The notes beneath the pieces were generated by a model that saw only the letters and a program-made list of their open reading frames with translations, searched no databases and was not told where the DNA came from. Both the position numbers and the translations under genes were made by a program. Below, in pieces: positions 35,684 to 44,902 of a stretch of 64,000 bases of DNA. The stretch's first letter is position 1. Each line of letters opens with the position of its first letter. The stretch is from Salinilacustrithrix flava (GTDB lineage: Bacteria; Actinomycetota; Acidimicrobiia; Acidimicrobiales; Salinilacustritrichaceae), in assembly GCA_024128875.1 (NCBI GenBank), contig JAMYFF010000001.1, positions 1 to 64,000 on the forward strand, read 5' to 3'.

Positions 35684-36895
35684 GTGCCCCCGCTGCTTCC
35701 GGGCGATCCCGGCGACGGGCACGGCGAGGACGCACACGACCCCGATGACGTCGGGTACACCCCGCCGCTGCCCCCAGAGGACCGGTTGTGGCGCCACCCG
35801 AGCGAGGTGGCGTCGGGACGCGCGGTCCCCGCGGCGGCCCCGCCGCGCCCGGGGATCGACCGGCGCACCGCCGGGTTGATGCTGGTGTCGGGCATCGCCG
35901 GCGCCACCCTCGCCGTGGGCGCCGTGGCGGCGCTCGGGGGCTTCGACGAGCGCGTCGTGGAGCGCCAGGTCGCGTCGCAGACCTCGGTCCTCGACGGCGT
36001 CGAGGGCGGTGTGGCCGACGTCGCCCGCCGCACCGCCCCCTCCGTGGCGGCCCTGCTGGTCCACCGCGGCGAGGAGCAGACCCCGGCCAGTGCCGTGGCC
36101 TGGCGCCCGGACGGCTACCTGGTGACCGACGGGCCCTCGATCGCCGGCGCCGACGAGATCGACGTGGTCCTCCACGGCGGCGAGGCCGCCATCGCTCGCC
36201 TCGTCGGCATCGACGAGGTCACGGGCATCGCCGTCCTGCAGGTCGACATCGAGCTCGACGCCCCCGAGCTGGCCGTCGAGGCCGATCCGGTCGCCGTGGG
36301 GTCGCTCGCCGTCGCGGTGGGCGCCTCCCCCGCCGGCGGCTGGGACCTCACCGTGTCCTCGGGTGTCGTGTCGGCGGTCGGGAAGCGGCTCGAGTCCGGC
36401 GACGGCGCCACCCACCACGGGATGATCCTCGTGGACAAGGCCTTCGCTCCCGGGACGGCGGGCGGTGCGCTCGTCGACCAGCGGGGCGGCATCGTGGGCA
36501 TCATCAGCGGTGCCAGCGCCTCGAGCGGTGGCGCCCGTTTCGGCGTGGCGACCCCGATCGACCTGGCCCGCCACGTCGTCGACCAGCTCGTCGAGCACGG
36601 GCGGGCCGAGCACGTCTGGCTCGGCCTGCGCGGCACCGACCTCGACGTCGACGAGGCGATGGACATGGGCCTCTCCGGGGGCGCGCTGGTGGAGGCGACC
36701 GACGACGGGCCAGCCCGACGTGCCGGCATCGAACCCGGCGATGTGGTCATGTCGGTCGACGGCGACCCGACCCCGACCATGTCGGCGCTCATCGCGGTCC
36801 TGCGCCGGCACGTGCCCGGCGACGTCGTCGTGCTCGAGGTCCACCGGGACGGCGAGGCCCGCGAGGTGCAGGTCACGCTGACCCGGAAGGGCTGA
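35684..36895 (+). CDS. HtrA-like membrane protein with PDZ domain and lost catalytic triad
   Basis: This 403-residue protein has a cytoplasmic acidic start with a YTPPLPPEDRLWRHPSE motif, a membrane helix (about 65-87), a chymotrypsin-fold domain (about 100-300) and a PDZ domain (about 315-395). The fold aligns with HtrA, but all three catalytic positions are changed: the TNAHV His region reads TDGPS, the D.TDLAV Asp region reads DEVTGIAV, and the GNSGG Ser region reads GTAGG. It should therefore be a pseudoprotease, perhaps a binding or regulatory partner. The start is GTG at 35684, 7 nt after TAGGGT. Its stop abuts that of the converging epimerase gene with no gap. Confidence 0.87.
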   Translation: MPPLLPGDPGDGHGEDAHDPDDVGYTPPLPPEDRLWRHPSEVASGRAVPAAAPPRPGIDRRTAGLMLVSGIAGATLAVGAVAALGGFDERVVERQVASQTSVLDGVEGGVADVARRTAPSVAALLVHRGEEQTPASAVAWRPDGYLVTDGPSIAGADEIDVVLHGGEAAIARLVGIDEVTGIAVLQVDIELDAPELAVEADPVAVGSLAVAVGASPAGGWDLTVSSGVVSAVGKRLESGDGATHHGMILVDKAFAPGTAGGALVDQRGGIVGIISGASASSGGARFGVATPIDLARHVVDQLVEHGRAEHVWLGLRGTDLDVDEAMDMGLSGGALVEATDDGPARRAGIEPGDVVMSVDGDPTPTMSALIAVLRRHVPGDVVVLEVHRDGEAREVQVTLTRKG

Positions 36896-37951
36896 TCAGC
36901 GCAGGGTCCGCCGCACCGCAGCGGCAGCGGCGACGCCGCCGGCGACCAGCACGGCTGCGGTGGCACCGAGCGCCAGCTCCTGGCGGCGCTTCGGGGAGAT
37001 CTGGGCCCACGGCGCGGCGTCGTGCCCGGCGACGTAGACCTCCTCGTTGGTCATCGTCGGCGTCCAGCCCAGCGTCCGGATCCGGTCGTTGGCCACGACC
37101 CAGGAGTCGGTGACGAAGGGGACGAAGCCGGGCGGGGTCGGGGCGAGGCGGTACCGCCAGCCGATGGCGGTGAGGCGGCGGGCCAGGGGCGCGGGCAGCG
37201 GCACCCGGGGGGCGCCGCCGACCAGGGCGCGGATGCGGTCGGCGGGGATGGCCCCGTCGGGCGCCACGTTGAAGGCGCCCTCGGCGCGGGCGCGCCGGAC
37301 GGCGTCCACCGCGGCGACGACGTCGTCCACGTGCACGAACTGCGCCGGGGACGCCCCGTCGGCCGGGGCCACCACGCGCGCCGCGGCCAGCACCCGGCCC
37401 AGCTCGTCGGGACCCTCGTCCGAGACGGTGACGCTCGGACGCAGCACGGCGACCGCGACGTCGGGGTGCGACGTCGCGAAGGCCCGCAGCTGCTCCTCGA
37501 TGCGCACCCGCATCTGGACCCACGGGGTCTCCGGGTTGGGGCGCAGGTCGGCGGCTTCGGTGAGGGGCACGGGGTTGTCCGGCCACGCGCCGTAGACGGT
37601 CGCCGAGGTGCGCACGACGAGCTGGTCGACGTGGGATCGGTCCAGCGCCTCGAGGAGCCGGGCGGTGGCCACCAGGTCGTGGTCGGACGACGTGGCCTCG
37701 AGCGGGTCGGAGGCGGCCAGGTGGCAGACGACGTCGATCCCGTCGAGGAGGTCGTCGAGGTCCGCCTCCCGCAGGTGCTCGCGGCGGATGTCGAGGCGCT
37801 CGCGGCGGGGGGCGCCCCGGCCGCTGTCGGGCAGGTGGACGCGGCGGCGGTCGATGGCGCGGACGAGCTCCACGTCGGGATCGGCGGCCAGCAGGGCGCA
37901 CAGCCGGCGGCCGACCGGGCCCGCTGCGCCGGTGACCGCGATCCGTGCCAT
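36896..37951 (-). CDS. NAD-dependent epimerase/dehydratase (SDR) family protein
   Basis: This 351-residue extended short-chain dehydrogenase has the NAD-binding loop GAAGPVGRR (GxxGxxG) at the N-terminus, CHLAA near 100, and a Ser-Ala-Thr / Tyr-Gly pair (TSATVYGAW) with the catalytic Tyr, although the usual YxxxK Lys is not evident. The last ~25 residues form a hydrophobic helix (ALGATAAVLVAGG), suggesting membrane attachment. The substrate is not predictable. The ATG at 37951 faces the divergent zincin gene 18 bp away. Confidence 0.87.
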   Translation of the reverse strand: MARIAVTGAAGPVGRRLCALLAADPDVELVRAIDRRRVHLPDSGRGAPRRERLDIRREHLREADLDDLLDGIDVVCHLAASDPLEATSSDHDLVATARLLEALDRSHVDQLVVRTSATVYGAWPDNPVPLTEAADLRPNPETPWVQMRVRIEEQLRAFATSHPDVAVAVLRPSVTVSDEGPDELGRVLAAARVVAPADGASPAQFVHVDDVVAAVDAVRRARAEGAFNVAPDGAIPADRIRALVGGAPRVPLPAPLARRLTAIGWRYRLAPTPPGFVPFVTDSWVVANDRIRTLGWTPTMTNEEVYVAGHDAAPWAQISPKRRQELALGATAAVLVAGGVAAAAAVRRTLR

Positions 37952-37956
37952 CGCCC

Positions 37957-37962
37957 TACCAT
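37957..37962 (+). promoter_or_regulatory. -10 element of a leaderless promoter
   Basis: TACCAT lies exactly 7 nt before the ATG at 37970. This favours that ATG over the one at 37961, which would overlap the element. Confidence 0.5.
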
Positions 37963-37969
37963 GGCCGTG

Positions 37970-39181
37970 ATGAGCGGCTTCGGTCCAACCGGTGACGACA
38001 ACCCCTTCGAGGGCATGCCGTTCCTCGGCGACCTCGGGCGCATGCTCGGGGGCATGGGGGGCGCAGGCAGCGGCCTGCAGTGGGACGCGGCCCGCCAGAT
38101 GGCCATGCAGGTCGCGTCGGGCGGCGAGTCCGAGCCCAACATCGACCCCATCGCCCGCATGGACGTCGAGCAGCTGGCCCGGGTGGCCGACCTCCACATC
38201 GCCCAGAAGACCGGGCTGTCCACGTCGATGACCGGCCGGGGTGTGCAGGTCGTGCCCGTCACCCGCATGCAGTGGGTGCAGCGCAGCCTCGACGCCTACA
38301 AGCCGCTGTTCGAATCCCTCGCCTCGTCCCTGTCGGCCGCCCCGGAGGCGCCGTCGGACCCGGCCGAGCAGGGCGACCCCTTCGCCGCCATGCTCACCCA
38401 GATCATGGGGTCGATGGCCCCGATGATGCTCGGCGTCACCGCCGGCGGGATGATCGGCCACCTGGCCCAGCGCAGCTTCGGCCAGTACGACCTGCCGATC
38501 CCGCGCGACCCCTCCGACGAGCTGCTGCTGGTGCTGCCCAACGTCAACGCCTTCGCAGACGACTGGTCCATCGACCGCAAGGACCTCCTGCTCTGGCTCT
38601 CCATGCACGAGATCGCGCACCACGCCGTGCTCGCCGTGCCCCACGTCCGGGCCGCCCTGGAGCGCGGCCTGCGCGAGTACGCCGCCGGGTTCCGACCCGA
38701 TGCCAGCGGGCTCTCCGACAAGCTCGGCACCGTCGACATGTCGGACCCGCAGGCATCGATGGCCGAGCTGCAGGACCTGTTCGGCGACCCCGAGGTCGTG
38801 CTCGGCGCCATCCAGACCGACGCCCAGCGCGCCCTGCTCCCTCGCCTCGAGGCCCTCATCGCCATGATCGAGGGCTACGTCGACCACGTCATGGACGCCG
38901 TCGGCACCGGGCTGATCTCCAGCTACGGGATGATCACCGAGGCCGTCCGCCGGCGCCGGGTCCAGGCCGACGAGTCCGACCGGTTCGTGGCCCGCCTGTT
39001 CGGCCTCGAGCTGGGCCAGGCCACCTACGACCAGGGCGCGGCCTTCATCGACGGCGTGGTCGAGCGGGAGGGCTTCGACGCCCTCGATGCCCTGTGGAAG
39101 GGCGAGTCGTTCCTGCCGACGCCGGCCGAGATCGAGGCACCCGGCCTCTGGCTCGCCCGCATCGAGATCGACACCGAGTAG
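37970..39181 (+). CDS. Zincin-like metalloprotease, DUF2342/TIGR03624 family
   Basis: This 403-residue protein matches the actinobacterial family first noted near coenzyme F420 genes (zinc-dependent metalloprotease, TIGR03624). It starts with a Gly/Met-rich region, and residues 212-218 read MHEIAHH, an HExxH zinc site with His213, Glu214 and His217. The segments LLLVLPNVNAF and LERGLREYAAGF are typical of the family. No signal peptide is visible. The ATG at 37970 was chosen from the -10 at 37957. The cellular substrate is unknown. Confidence 0.9.
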   Translation: MSGFGPTGDDNPFEGMPFLGDLGRMLGGMGGAGSGLQWDAARQMAMQVASGGESEPNIDPIARMDVEQLARVADLHIAQKTGLSTSMTGRGVQVVPVTRMQWVQRSLDAYKPLFESLASSLSAAPEAPSDPAEQGDPFAAMLTQIMGSMAPMMLGVTAGGMIGHLAQRSFGQYDLPIPRDPSDELLLVLPNVNAFADDWSIDRKDLLLWLSMHEIAHHAVLAVPHVRAALERGLREYAAGFRPDASGLSDKLGTVDMSDPQASMAELQDLFGDPEVVLGAIQTDAQRALLPRLEALIAMIEGYVDHVMDAVGTGLISSYGMITEAVRRRRVQADESDRFVARLFGLELGQATYDQGAAFIDGVVEREGFDALDALWKGESFLPTPAEIEAPGLWLARIEIDTE

Positions 39182-39187
39182 CCCTTC

Positions 39188-39229
39188 GCACCCCCGCGAT
39201 CGACCAGATCCGGTCGGGCACGGGGGTGC
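39188..39229. terminator. Bidirectional hairpin terminator
   Basis: The outer stem GCACCCCCG pairs with CGGGGGTGC, and an inner CGACC/GGTCG stem lies within it. It sits between the converging zincin and phosphodiesterase genes. Confidence 0.7.
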
Positions 39230-39235
39230 CAACGC

Positions 39236-39730
39236 TCAGGTGACGTCGACGATCTCGGTCTGCAGGTGGCCGTCGTCGCAGGTGACGATGCCGATCGTGT
39301 GGGTCGGCGCCCGCCGGCGCTGGGTCGGCGACCCCGGGTTGAGCAGGCGCTGGCCGTCGACGCCGACGACGTCCACCGGCTGGTGGCTGTGGCCGAAGAC
39401 CACCAGGTCGGCGTCGGGGAACCAGCGGCGCATCCGCCGCTCCCGGCCCTTGGTGGTGCCGCTGTCGTGCACCATGGCGATGCGCACCCCGTCGACGATC
39501 TCCTCGGTGCGCTCGGGCAGGATGCCGAGCAGCTCGTGGTCGTTGTTGCCGAGCACGGCCTCCACCGGGGCGAACCCGGCCAGCTCGTCGAGCAGCTCGG
39601 GGACGAGCACGTCGCCGGCGTGCCAGATGGCATCGGCCCCGTCGAGGTGTGCGTAGACCGCGTCGGGCAGGCGTCGGGTGGAGCCCCGGGCCACGTGCGT
39701 GTCGGCGAGGACGACGATGCGGGTGCTCAC
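39236..39730 (-). CDS. YfcE/MJ0936-type metallophosphoesterase
   Basis: This 164-residue calcineurin-like phosphodiesterase has the metal-binding set: LADTHV (DxH), HAGD, GNND, MVHDSG and GHSH. The length is that of the YfcE/MJ0936 group, which hydrolyses phosphodiesters using Mn or similar metals. The start is GTG at 39730, overlapping the MFS gene stop as GTGA, so it is translated with the transporter. The natural substrate is unknown. Confidence 0.9.
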   Translation of the reverse strand: MSTRIVVLADTHVARGSTRRLPDAVYAHLDGADAIWHAGDVLVPELLDELAGFAPVEAVLGNNDHELLGILPERTEEIVDGVRIAMVHDSGTTKGRERRMRRWFPDADLVVFGHSHQPVDVVGVDGQRLLNPGSPTQRRRAPTHTIGIVTCDDGHLQTEIVDVT

Positions 39731-41061
39731 GCATCCTCCACGACGGTCGGGTCGTCACCGGGGCGGGGCGGGGTGGCGATGGAGGGGGGCACGCTGGGCG
39801 CCACGGTCGTCGCATCGCCCGACGCGGCCCGTCGCGCCCGTTGGACCCGCCTCTGCACGACGTCGCGCATCCCCTGGGAGCCGGCGGCGTAGGACGCGCC
39901 CGCGAACGCGGAGACGCCGGCCACGAGCAGGAAGCCGAGCCACATCGGCATCGGGATGATGCCGAGCACCGCGCCCGCGACCCAGACCAGCTGGAAGCGG
40001 GTCTCGAAGCGGGCGAAGGAGCGGCCCCGGTTGGCGTCGGGGGCGTCGCGCTGCACGATCGAGTCGAACGCCTGCTTGGCGGCAGCGGCGCCGATGCCGA
40101 CGGTGACGGCGATGAGGGCGGCGCCGGGCAGCGCACCGAGCCACGCCGCGATGACGGCCAGGACGGCGACGACCACGAGGAGCACGCTGATGATGCGCTC
40201 CTCGGAGGTCTGGCGGCGCAGCGCCGGCGCGAGCGCCGCGCCGGTGAGGGACCCGACGGCGGAGAGCGCGAGGACGACGCCGAAGTGCCACGTCGGCGAG
40301 CCGTCGGTGCGCAGCGAGAAGGCGAGCAGGAAGGTGAGGAAGCCGACGATGCCGCGCAGCAGGGCCATCGCCGACGCGGCCAGCAGCACGCCCGCGCCCC
40401 GCAGCTCGGCCTTGGCCTCGGCGCTCTCCGGCTCGGTGGCGATCTGGACCTTCGGGACCCCCCAGGCCACGACCACGCCCACGGCGAACACGATCGCGGC
40501 GAGGGCGAGCACCCACTCGCTCCCACCGAAGCGCAGCAGCAGCGCGCCGGGCACCGCCGCCACGAAGCCCACGATGCCGCTGATGAGGGACAGCTTGGAG
40601 TTGGCCTCGACCAGGCCCTCGTGGGAGTGCACCACGGTGGGGACGAGGGCCGACTTGGCGACGTGGTAGCTCTTGGCCAGCACCAGGAGGGCGAACGCCT
40701 CCGGGAACAGCAGCAGCGAGTCGACGTCGCGCACCATCAGCAGGCACACGAAGGCGCGCAAACCCGACGAGCCGATCACCATCCAGCGGCGTCCGCCGGT
40801 GGCGCGGTCGAGGGCCGGGCCGACGAGGGGGGCGACGACGGCGAAGGGCGCCATCGTCAGCGCGAGGTAGAGGAAGACCTCGCCGCGGGCCTGGTCGACA
40901 TCGATCGAGAAGAACAGCGTCCCCGCCAGCGCGATGGCCACCAGGGTGTCGCCGGCGACGGCGATGGCGTGGGCCCGCGCCAGGCGACCGAAGGGCGTGA
41001 CCTCGAAGGCCTCGGCTCCCTTGCGGGGGGCCGGGAGGGGGCGCCAGCCGTCGGATGCCAT
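39727..41061 (-). CDS. MFS transporter
   Basis: This 444-residue protein has about 12 hydrophobic helices and MFS-like loops (VGPALDRATGGRRWM after helix 2). It is a proton- or sugar-type permease of unknown substrate; drug efflux is common in this subgroup. The ATG at 41061 lies exactly 7 nt after TACGAT (41074-41069, minus strand), so I prefer it over the upstream in-frame ATG at 41070. It follows regX3 by 54 bp but seems to have its own leaderless promoter. Confidence 0.85.
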   Translation of the reverse strand: MASDGWRPLPAPRKGAEAFEVTPFGRLARAHAIAVAGDTLVAIALAGTLFFSIDVDQARGEVFLYLALTMAPFAVVAPLVGPALDRATGGRRWMVIGSSGLRAFVCLLMVRDVDSLLLFPEAFALLVLAKSYHVAKSALVPTVVHSHEGLVEANSKLSLISGIVGFVAAVPGALLLRFGGSEWVLALAAIVFAVGVVVAWGVPKVQIATEPESAEAKAELRGAGVLLAASAMALLRGIVGFLTFLLAFSLRTDGSPTWHFGVVLALSAVGSLTGAALAPALRRQTSEERIISVLLVVVAVLAVIAAWLGALPGAALIAVTVGIGAAAAKQAFDSIVQRDAPDANRGRSFARFETRFQLVWVAGAVLGIIPMPMWLGFLLVAGVSAFAGASYAAGSQGMRDVVQRRVQRARRAASGDATTVAPSVPPSIATPPRPGDDPTVVEDA

Positions 41062-41068
41062 CGATCGC

Positions 41069-41074
41069 ATCGTA
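41069..41074 (-). promoter_or_regulatory. -10 element of a leaderless promoter
   Basis: On the minus strand, TACGAT lies exactly 7 nt before the ATG of the MFS gene. Confidence 0.45.
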
Positions 41075-41115
41075 GGGGCGCGCCTCGGGCGATCCGACCG
41101 CACGGCCGGGCCGGC

Positions 41116-41805
41116 TCAGGCTTCGAGCTTGTAGCCCAGGCCTCGGATGGTGACGATGCGCTCGGGGTGCGCCGGATCGTCCTCGACCTTGCTGCGCAGG
41201 CGCTTCACGTGCACGTCGAGGGTCTTGGTGTCGCCCACGTAGTCCGAGCCCCACACCCGGTCGATGAGCTGCTCGCGGGTGATGACCCGGCCGGCGTTGG
41301 CCAGCAGCACGTGCAGCAGCTCGAACTCCTTCAGGGGCAGCTGGACCTGCTCGCCCCGGATCCGGACCTCGTGGCGCTCGGGGTCGAGCGCGATGTCGTC
41401 GATCTGGAGGGCGTCCGTCCCGAGGTCGTCGTCGCGGGCGGCGGTGCGGCGCACCACGGCGCGCATGCGGGCGACGAGCTCCCGGATCCGGTACGGCTTG
41501 GTGACGTAGTCGTCGGCGCCGACCTCGAGGCCGACCACGGTGTCGATCTCGGATCCCTTCGCCGTGACCATGATGATCGGCACGCTGGAGCGCTTCCGCA
41601 GCTGGCGGCACACGTCCACGCCGGAGATCTTCGGCAGCATCACGTCGAGCAGCACGATGTCGGGGCGCACCGCGTCGAACATGTCCAGGGCCATCGCCCC
41701 GTCGCGTGCCACCTGCACCCGGAACCCCTCCCGGGACAGCCCCACGGTCAGGGCATCGACGAAGGCCTCCTCGTCCTCCACGACCAGCACCGTCAGCTCG
41801 CCCAC
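41116..41805 (-). CDS. regX3: Phosphate response regulator, RegX3/PhoP type
   Basis: This 229-residue OmpR-family regulator has a receiver domain (1-120) with acidic residues Asp10-Glu11, phospho-acceptor Asp54 (IVLLDVMLP) and Lys in VTKPY, and a winged-helix DNA-binding domain (about 130-225; KEFELLHVLL, DVHVKRLRSK, GLGYKLE). The start is GTG at 41805, with AGGAG inside the end of the kinase gene. It lies directly after the SenX3-like kinase and the pst genes, and PHO boxes precede that operon, so it is very probably the phosphate regulator. Confidence 0.93.
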   Translation of the reverse strand: MGELTVLVVEDEEAFVDALTVGLSREGFRVQVARDGAMALDMFDAVRPDIVLLDVMLPKISGVDVCRQLRKRSSVPIIMVTAKGSEIDTVVGLEVGADDYVTKPYRIRELVARMRAVVRRTAARDDDLGTDALQIDDIALDPERHEVRIRGEQVQLPLKEFELLHVLLANAGRVITREQLIDRVWGSDYVGDTKTLDVHVKRLRSKVEDDPAHPERIVTIRGLGYKLEA

Positions 41806-41806
41806 G

Positions 41807-43063
41807 TCAGGACTCCTCCTCGTCGTCGATGACCGACACCGGCCGCTCGCTGAGCGGGAGCACCAGGCTGAAGGTGGAGCCCTCGCCCTCCCGGCTCTCG
41901 ACCGTGATCTCGCCACCGTGGTTGGACGCCACGTGGCGGACGATGGCCAGGCCCAGCCCGGTGCCGCCGGTGTCACGGCTGCGGGCACGGTCGACCCGGT
42001 AGAAGCGCTCGAAGATGCGCTCGAGGTCGCGGCGGGGGATGCCGATGCCGTCGTCGGCCACGGTCAGGTGGGCCGACCCGTCCTCGACGTCGGCGCGGAC
42101 CTGCACGGTGGAACCGGGCTCGCTGTACTTGATCGCGTTGTCGAGGAGGTTGAACACGGCCGAGGCCAGCTGCCGGCGGTCGCCGCGCACCTGCAGGCGG
42201 TGCGGCGGCTCCTGCAGGTCCAGGCCGATGCCGCGGTGCTCGGCAGCGTTCGCAGCACGCTCGACGGCCTCGGCGAGGACGAGGTGCACGGCCACCGGTT
42301 CCTGCACGGCGGCCTCCCCCGCCTCGATGCGGGACAGCTCGAGCAGGTCGTCGATGGTCCGGCTGGCCCGCATCGCCTCGTGGTGCATGCGCTGGGCCAG
42401 GCGGCGGATCACCGTCAGGTCCTCCTCGTCCACGATCGTCTCGGCGAGCACGCTCAGCCCCCCGACGGGCGTCTTGAGCTCGTGGCTGATGTTGGCGACG
42501 AAGTCGCGCCGCACGGCATCGACGCGGCGGCGCTCCGTGATGTCCTCGATCATCACGAGGGCACCGATGCTGCGGTGGCCGTCGTCGAGGGGATCGGCGG
42601 TGAGCACGAGCGTGCGTCGGGGCGGGCCGAACAGCTCGAGGGTGCGGACGGAGTCGTGGCCCTCGAGGGCGCGGGTGGCCAGCTCGTCGATGGAGGACTC
42701 AACCACTGCGTCGCCGTAGCGGGCACCGAGGAAGATCTTGGCCTGGGCGTTGCGGAAGGCGATCTCCCCCGACTCGTCGAACAGCACGATGCCGTGGTCG
42801 ATGGCGCGCAGGGCGTGGGACATGCGGGTCTCGGCGGCGGTGGCCTCGCCACCCCGGCTGACGGCGGCGTCGACGGTGCGCTCGAGCTGGCCGAGCGTCT
42901 GCTCCAGCCCGGCGCTCTCGGCCAGGCCGGTGGAGGACAACCGGGCCGCGGCCAGGTGCACGCGCTGGCGGGTGCGCCGCCACGTGCGGAGCCCGAGCAG
43001 GAGGACGAGCACCAGCGCGACCGTCGGAATCGCCGCTGCCAGTGCCACAGGACCCCAGTCCAT
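41807..43063 (-). CDS. senX3: Phosphate sensor histidine kinase, SenX3/PhoR type
   Basis: This 418-residue kinase has a single N-terminal membrane helix (about 5-25), a PAS domain (about 70-180), the HisKA motif SHELKTP with His at about residue 194, and an HATPase with NLLDNAIKYS, DDGIGIP and GTGLGLAI. Single-span PAS kinases of this type sense phosphate through the PstSCAB complex. Its ATG overlaps the pstB stop as TGATG, and it ends just before regX3. The position inside the pst operon supports the assignment. Confidence 0.93.
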   Translation of the reverse strand: MDWGPVALAAAIPTVALVLVLLLGLRTWRRTRQRVHLAAARLSSTGLAESAGLEQTLGQLERTVDAAVSRGGEATAAETRMSHALRAIDHGIVLFDESGEIAFRNAQAKIFLGARYGDAVVESSIDELATRALEGHDSVRTLELFGPPRRTLVLTADPLDDGHRSIGALVMIEDITERRRVDAVRRDFVANISHELKTPVGGLSVLAETIVDEEDLTVIRRLAQRMHHEAMRASRTIDDLLELSRIEAGEAAVQEPVAVHLVLAEAVERAANAAEHRGIGLDLQEPPHRLQVRGDRRQLASAVFNLLDNAIKYSEPGSTVQVRADVEDGSAHLTVADDGIGIPRRDLERIFERFYRVDRARSRDTGGTGLGLAIVRHVASNHGGEITVESREGEGSTFSLVLPLSERPVSVIDDEEES

Positions 43064-43896
43064 CACCCGAAGCGGCCGGTGACGTAGTTCTCGGTGCGCT
43101 CGTCGGCGGGGTTCGTGAAGATCTTGTCGGTGTCGGAGAACTCGACGAGCAGGCCGGTGCGCCGGTCGCTCTCCTCGCTCACCTCGGTCGTGAAGAACGC
43201 CGTCCGATCCGACACCCGAGCCGCCTGCTGCATGTTGTGGGTCACGATGATGATCGTGTAGCGCTCCTTGATCTCCACCATCAGATCCTCGATCCGACCC
43301 GTCGCGATGGGATCCAGCGCCGAGCACGGCTCATCCATCAACAGCACCTCCGGATCCGTCGCGATCGCCCGCGCGATGCACAACCGCTGCTGCTGGCCAC
43401 CCGACAGGCTCATCCCCGACTCCTTCAGCCGGTCCTTCACCTCGTCCCACAGCGCCGCACCCTGCAGCGCCTGCTCCACCACATCGTCCAGGTTCCCCTT
43501 CGCACCCGCCACCTTCGGACCGTACGCCACGTTGTCGTAGATCGACTTCGGGAACGGGTTCGGCTTCTGGAACACCATCCCGATCCGACGACGCACCTCC
43601 ACCGGGTTCACCGCGGGGTCGTACAGATCCACCCCGTGGTAGCTGATGTCACCCTCCACCCGAGCCGTGTCGATCAGATCGTTCATCCGGTTGAAGCACC
43701 GCAGCATCGTCGACTTCCCACACCCCGACGGACCGATGAACGCCGTGATCTGGTGCTGCTTGACCTGCATCGACACGTCGCGCACGGCGCGGAAGTCCCC
43801 GTAGTGGACGGACACGTCGTGGACGTCGAAGACGGTCGCACCGCCTCGGCTCGGGGCGCTGGTGGGCATCGAGCCCACCATCGGTGCATCGGTCAT
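43063..43896 (-). CDS. pstB: Phosphate ABC transporter ATP-binding protein PstB
   Basis: This 277-residue ATPase has Walker [10 protein letters not shown], PstB-type [10 protein letters not shown], the [14 protein letters not shown] segment, signature LSGGQQQR and Walker B LLMDEP. An N-terminal extension of about 20 residues precedes the conserved [12 protein letters not shown]. The ATG at 43896 has GAGGAG about 9 nt upstream. It powers phosphate uptake by PstCA and takes part in signalling to SenX3. Confidence 0.96.
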   Translation of the reverse strand: MTDAPMVGSMPTSAPSRGGATVFDVHDVSVHYGDFRAVRDVSMQVKQHQITAFIGPSGCGKSTMLRCFNRMNDLIDTARVEGDISYHGVDLYDPAVNPVEVRRRIGMVFQKPNPFPKSIYDNVAYGPKVAGAKGNLDDVVEQALQGAALWDEVKDRLKESGMSLSGGQQQRLCIARAIATDPEVLLMDEPCSALDPIATGRIEDLMVEIKERYTIIIVTHNMQQAARVSDRTAFFTTEVSEESDRRTGLLVEFSDTDKIFTNPADERTENYVTGRFG

Positions 43897-43930
43897 CGTG
43901 GGACGCTCCTCGGTCGAGTGCTCGGGCACG

Positions 43931-44890
43931 TCAACCCCTCTTCTTCTCGTAGTGGTTGCGCAGCAGGATCGCGACGGCGTTGGCGAGCAGGACCACGACG
44001 AGCAGCACGACGATGGCCGCCGCCGTCGCCTGCTCCCACTCGGGCCCGGGCCGGCCGGCCCAGGTGGTGATGATGATCGGCATGGCCGTGAAGCGGTCGC
44101 CGAGGGTGGTCGGGTCGAGCTCGGTGCCACCGGACAGGAAGCCGGTGACGGCACCGACCAGGATCAGCGGCGCGGCCTCACCCATGGCCCGGGCCAGGGC
44201 CAGCACGGTGCCGGTGAGGATCCCGGGCGCGGCGTAGGGCAGCACGTGGTCCCGGGTCACCTCCCAGCGGGTGGCGCCGACGCCGTAGCCCGCCTCGCGC
44301 AGGCTGCCGGGCACCGCCCGCAGGGCCTCGGACGCGGTGATGATCACGATCGGCAGCACCAGGATCGCCAGGGTCAGCCCGGCGGAGATCAGCGAGCGGC
44401 CCTGGGAGCTCGGACCGGTGAAGCTCCCGAGCGCCTTCACGAAGATGGCCAGGCCGAGGATGCCGTACACGACCGAGGGCACCCCGGCCAGGTTGCGGAT
44501 GTTCAGGTCGATGAAGCGGGACAGCCGCGACTTCGACGCGTACTCCTCGAGGTAGATCGCGGCGCCGACGCCGATCGGGAAGGCGAACACCACGGTGAAC
44601 ACGCCGATGTAGAACGTGCCGCGCAGGCCCTGGAGGAGGCCGGACTCCCCCGGCTGCGAGCGGAGGCTGCCGGTGAGGAAGTCGCCGAGGCGGCCGGTGA
44701 GGGTGCCGCTGCCGGTCTGGACCATGTCGTAGACGAGGACGCCGAGCACCGCGACCGACGCGGCGACGGCCCCGATGAGCACGGCCTGGAAGATGCGGCC
44801 GGCGGTGTCGGAGCGCCGACCGGTGAGCTGGCGCCGGACCTGCTCGGGGACGATGGCGCCGACCTGGGCGGCGGGCGTGGTGAGGGCCAT
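43931..44890 (-). CDS. pstA: Phosphate ABC transporter permease PstA
   Basis: This 319-residue permease has about six helices and the EAA-type loop ([14 protein letters not shown]); [18 protein letters not shown] is typical of PstA. The ATG at 44890 has AGGAG 9-10 nt upstream. It pairs with PstC as the phosphate channel. Confidence 0.95.
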   Translation of the reverse strand: MALTTPAAQVGAIVPEQVRRQLTGRRSDTAGRIFQAVLIGAVAASVAVLGVLVYDMVQTGSGTLTGRLGDFLTGSLRSQPGESGLLQGLRGTFYIGVFTVVFAFPIGVGAAIYLEEYASKSRLSRFIDLNIRNLAGVPSVVYGILGLAIFVKALGSFTGPSSQGRSLISAGLTLAILVLPIVIITASEALRAVPGSLREAGYGVGATRWEVTRDHVLPYAAPGILTGTVLALARAMGEAAPLILVGAVTGFLSGGTELDPTTLGDRFTAMPIIITTWAGRPGPEWEQATAAAIVVLLVVVLLANAVAILLRNHYEKKRG

Positions 44891-44902
44891 GTCCGGACGC
44901 TC

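Noticed and set aside
36896..39232. 778-codon minus-strand frame
   Set aside because: Only the part from 37951 is the epimerase. The upstream portion is antisense to the zincin gene with its HExxH motif.
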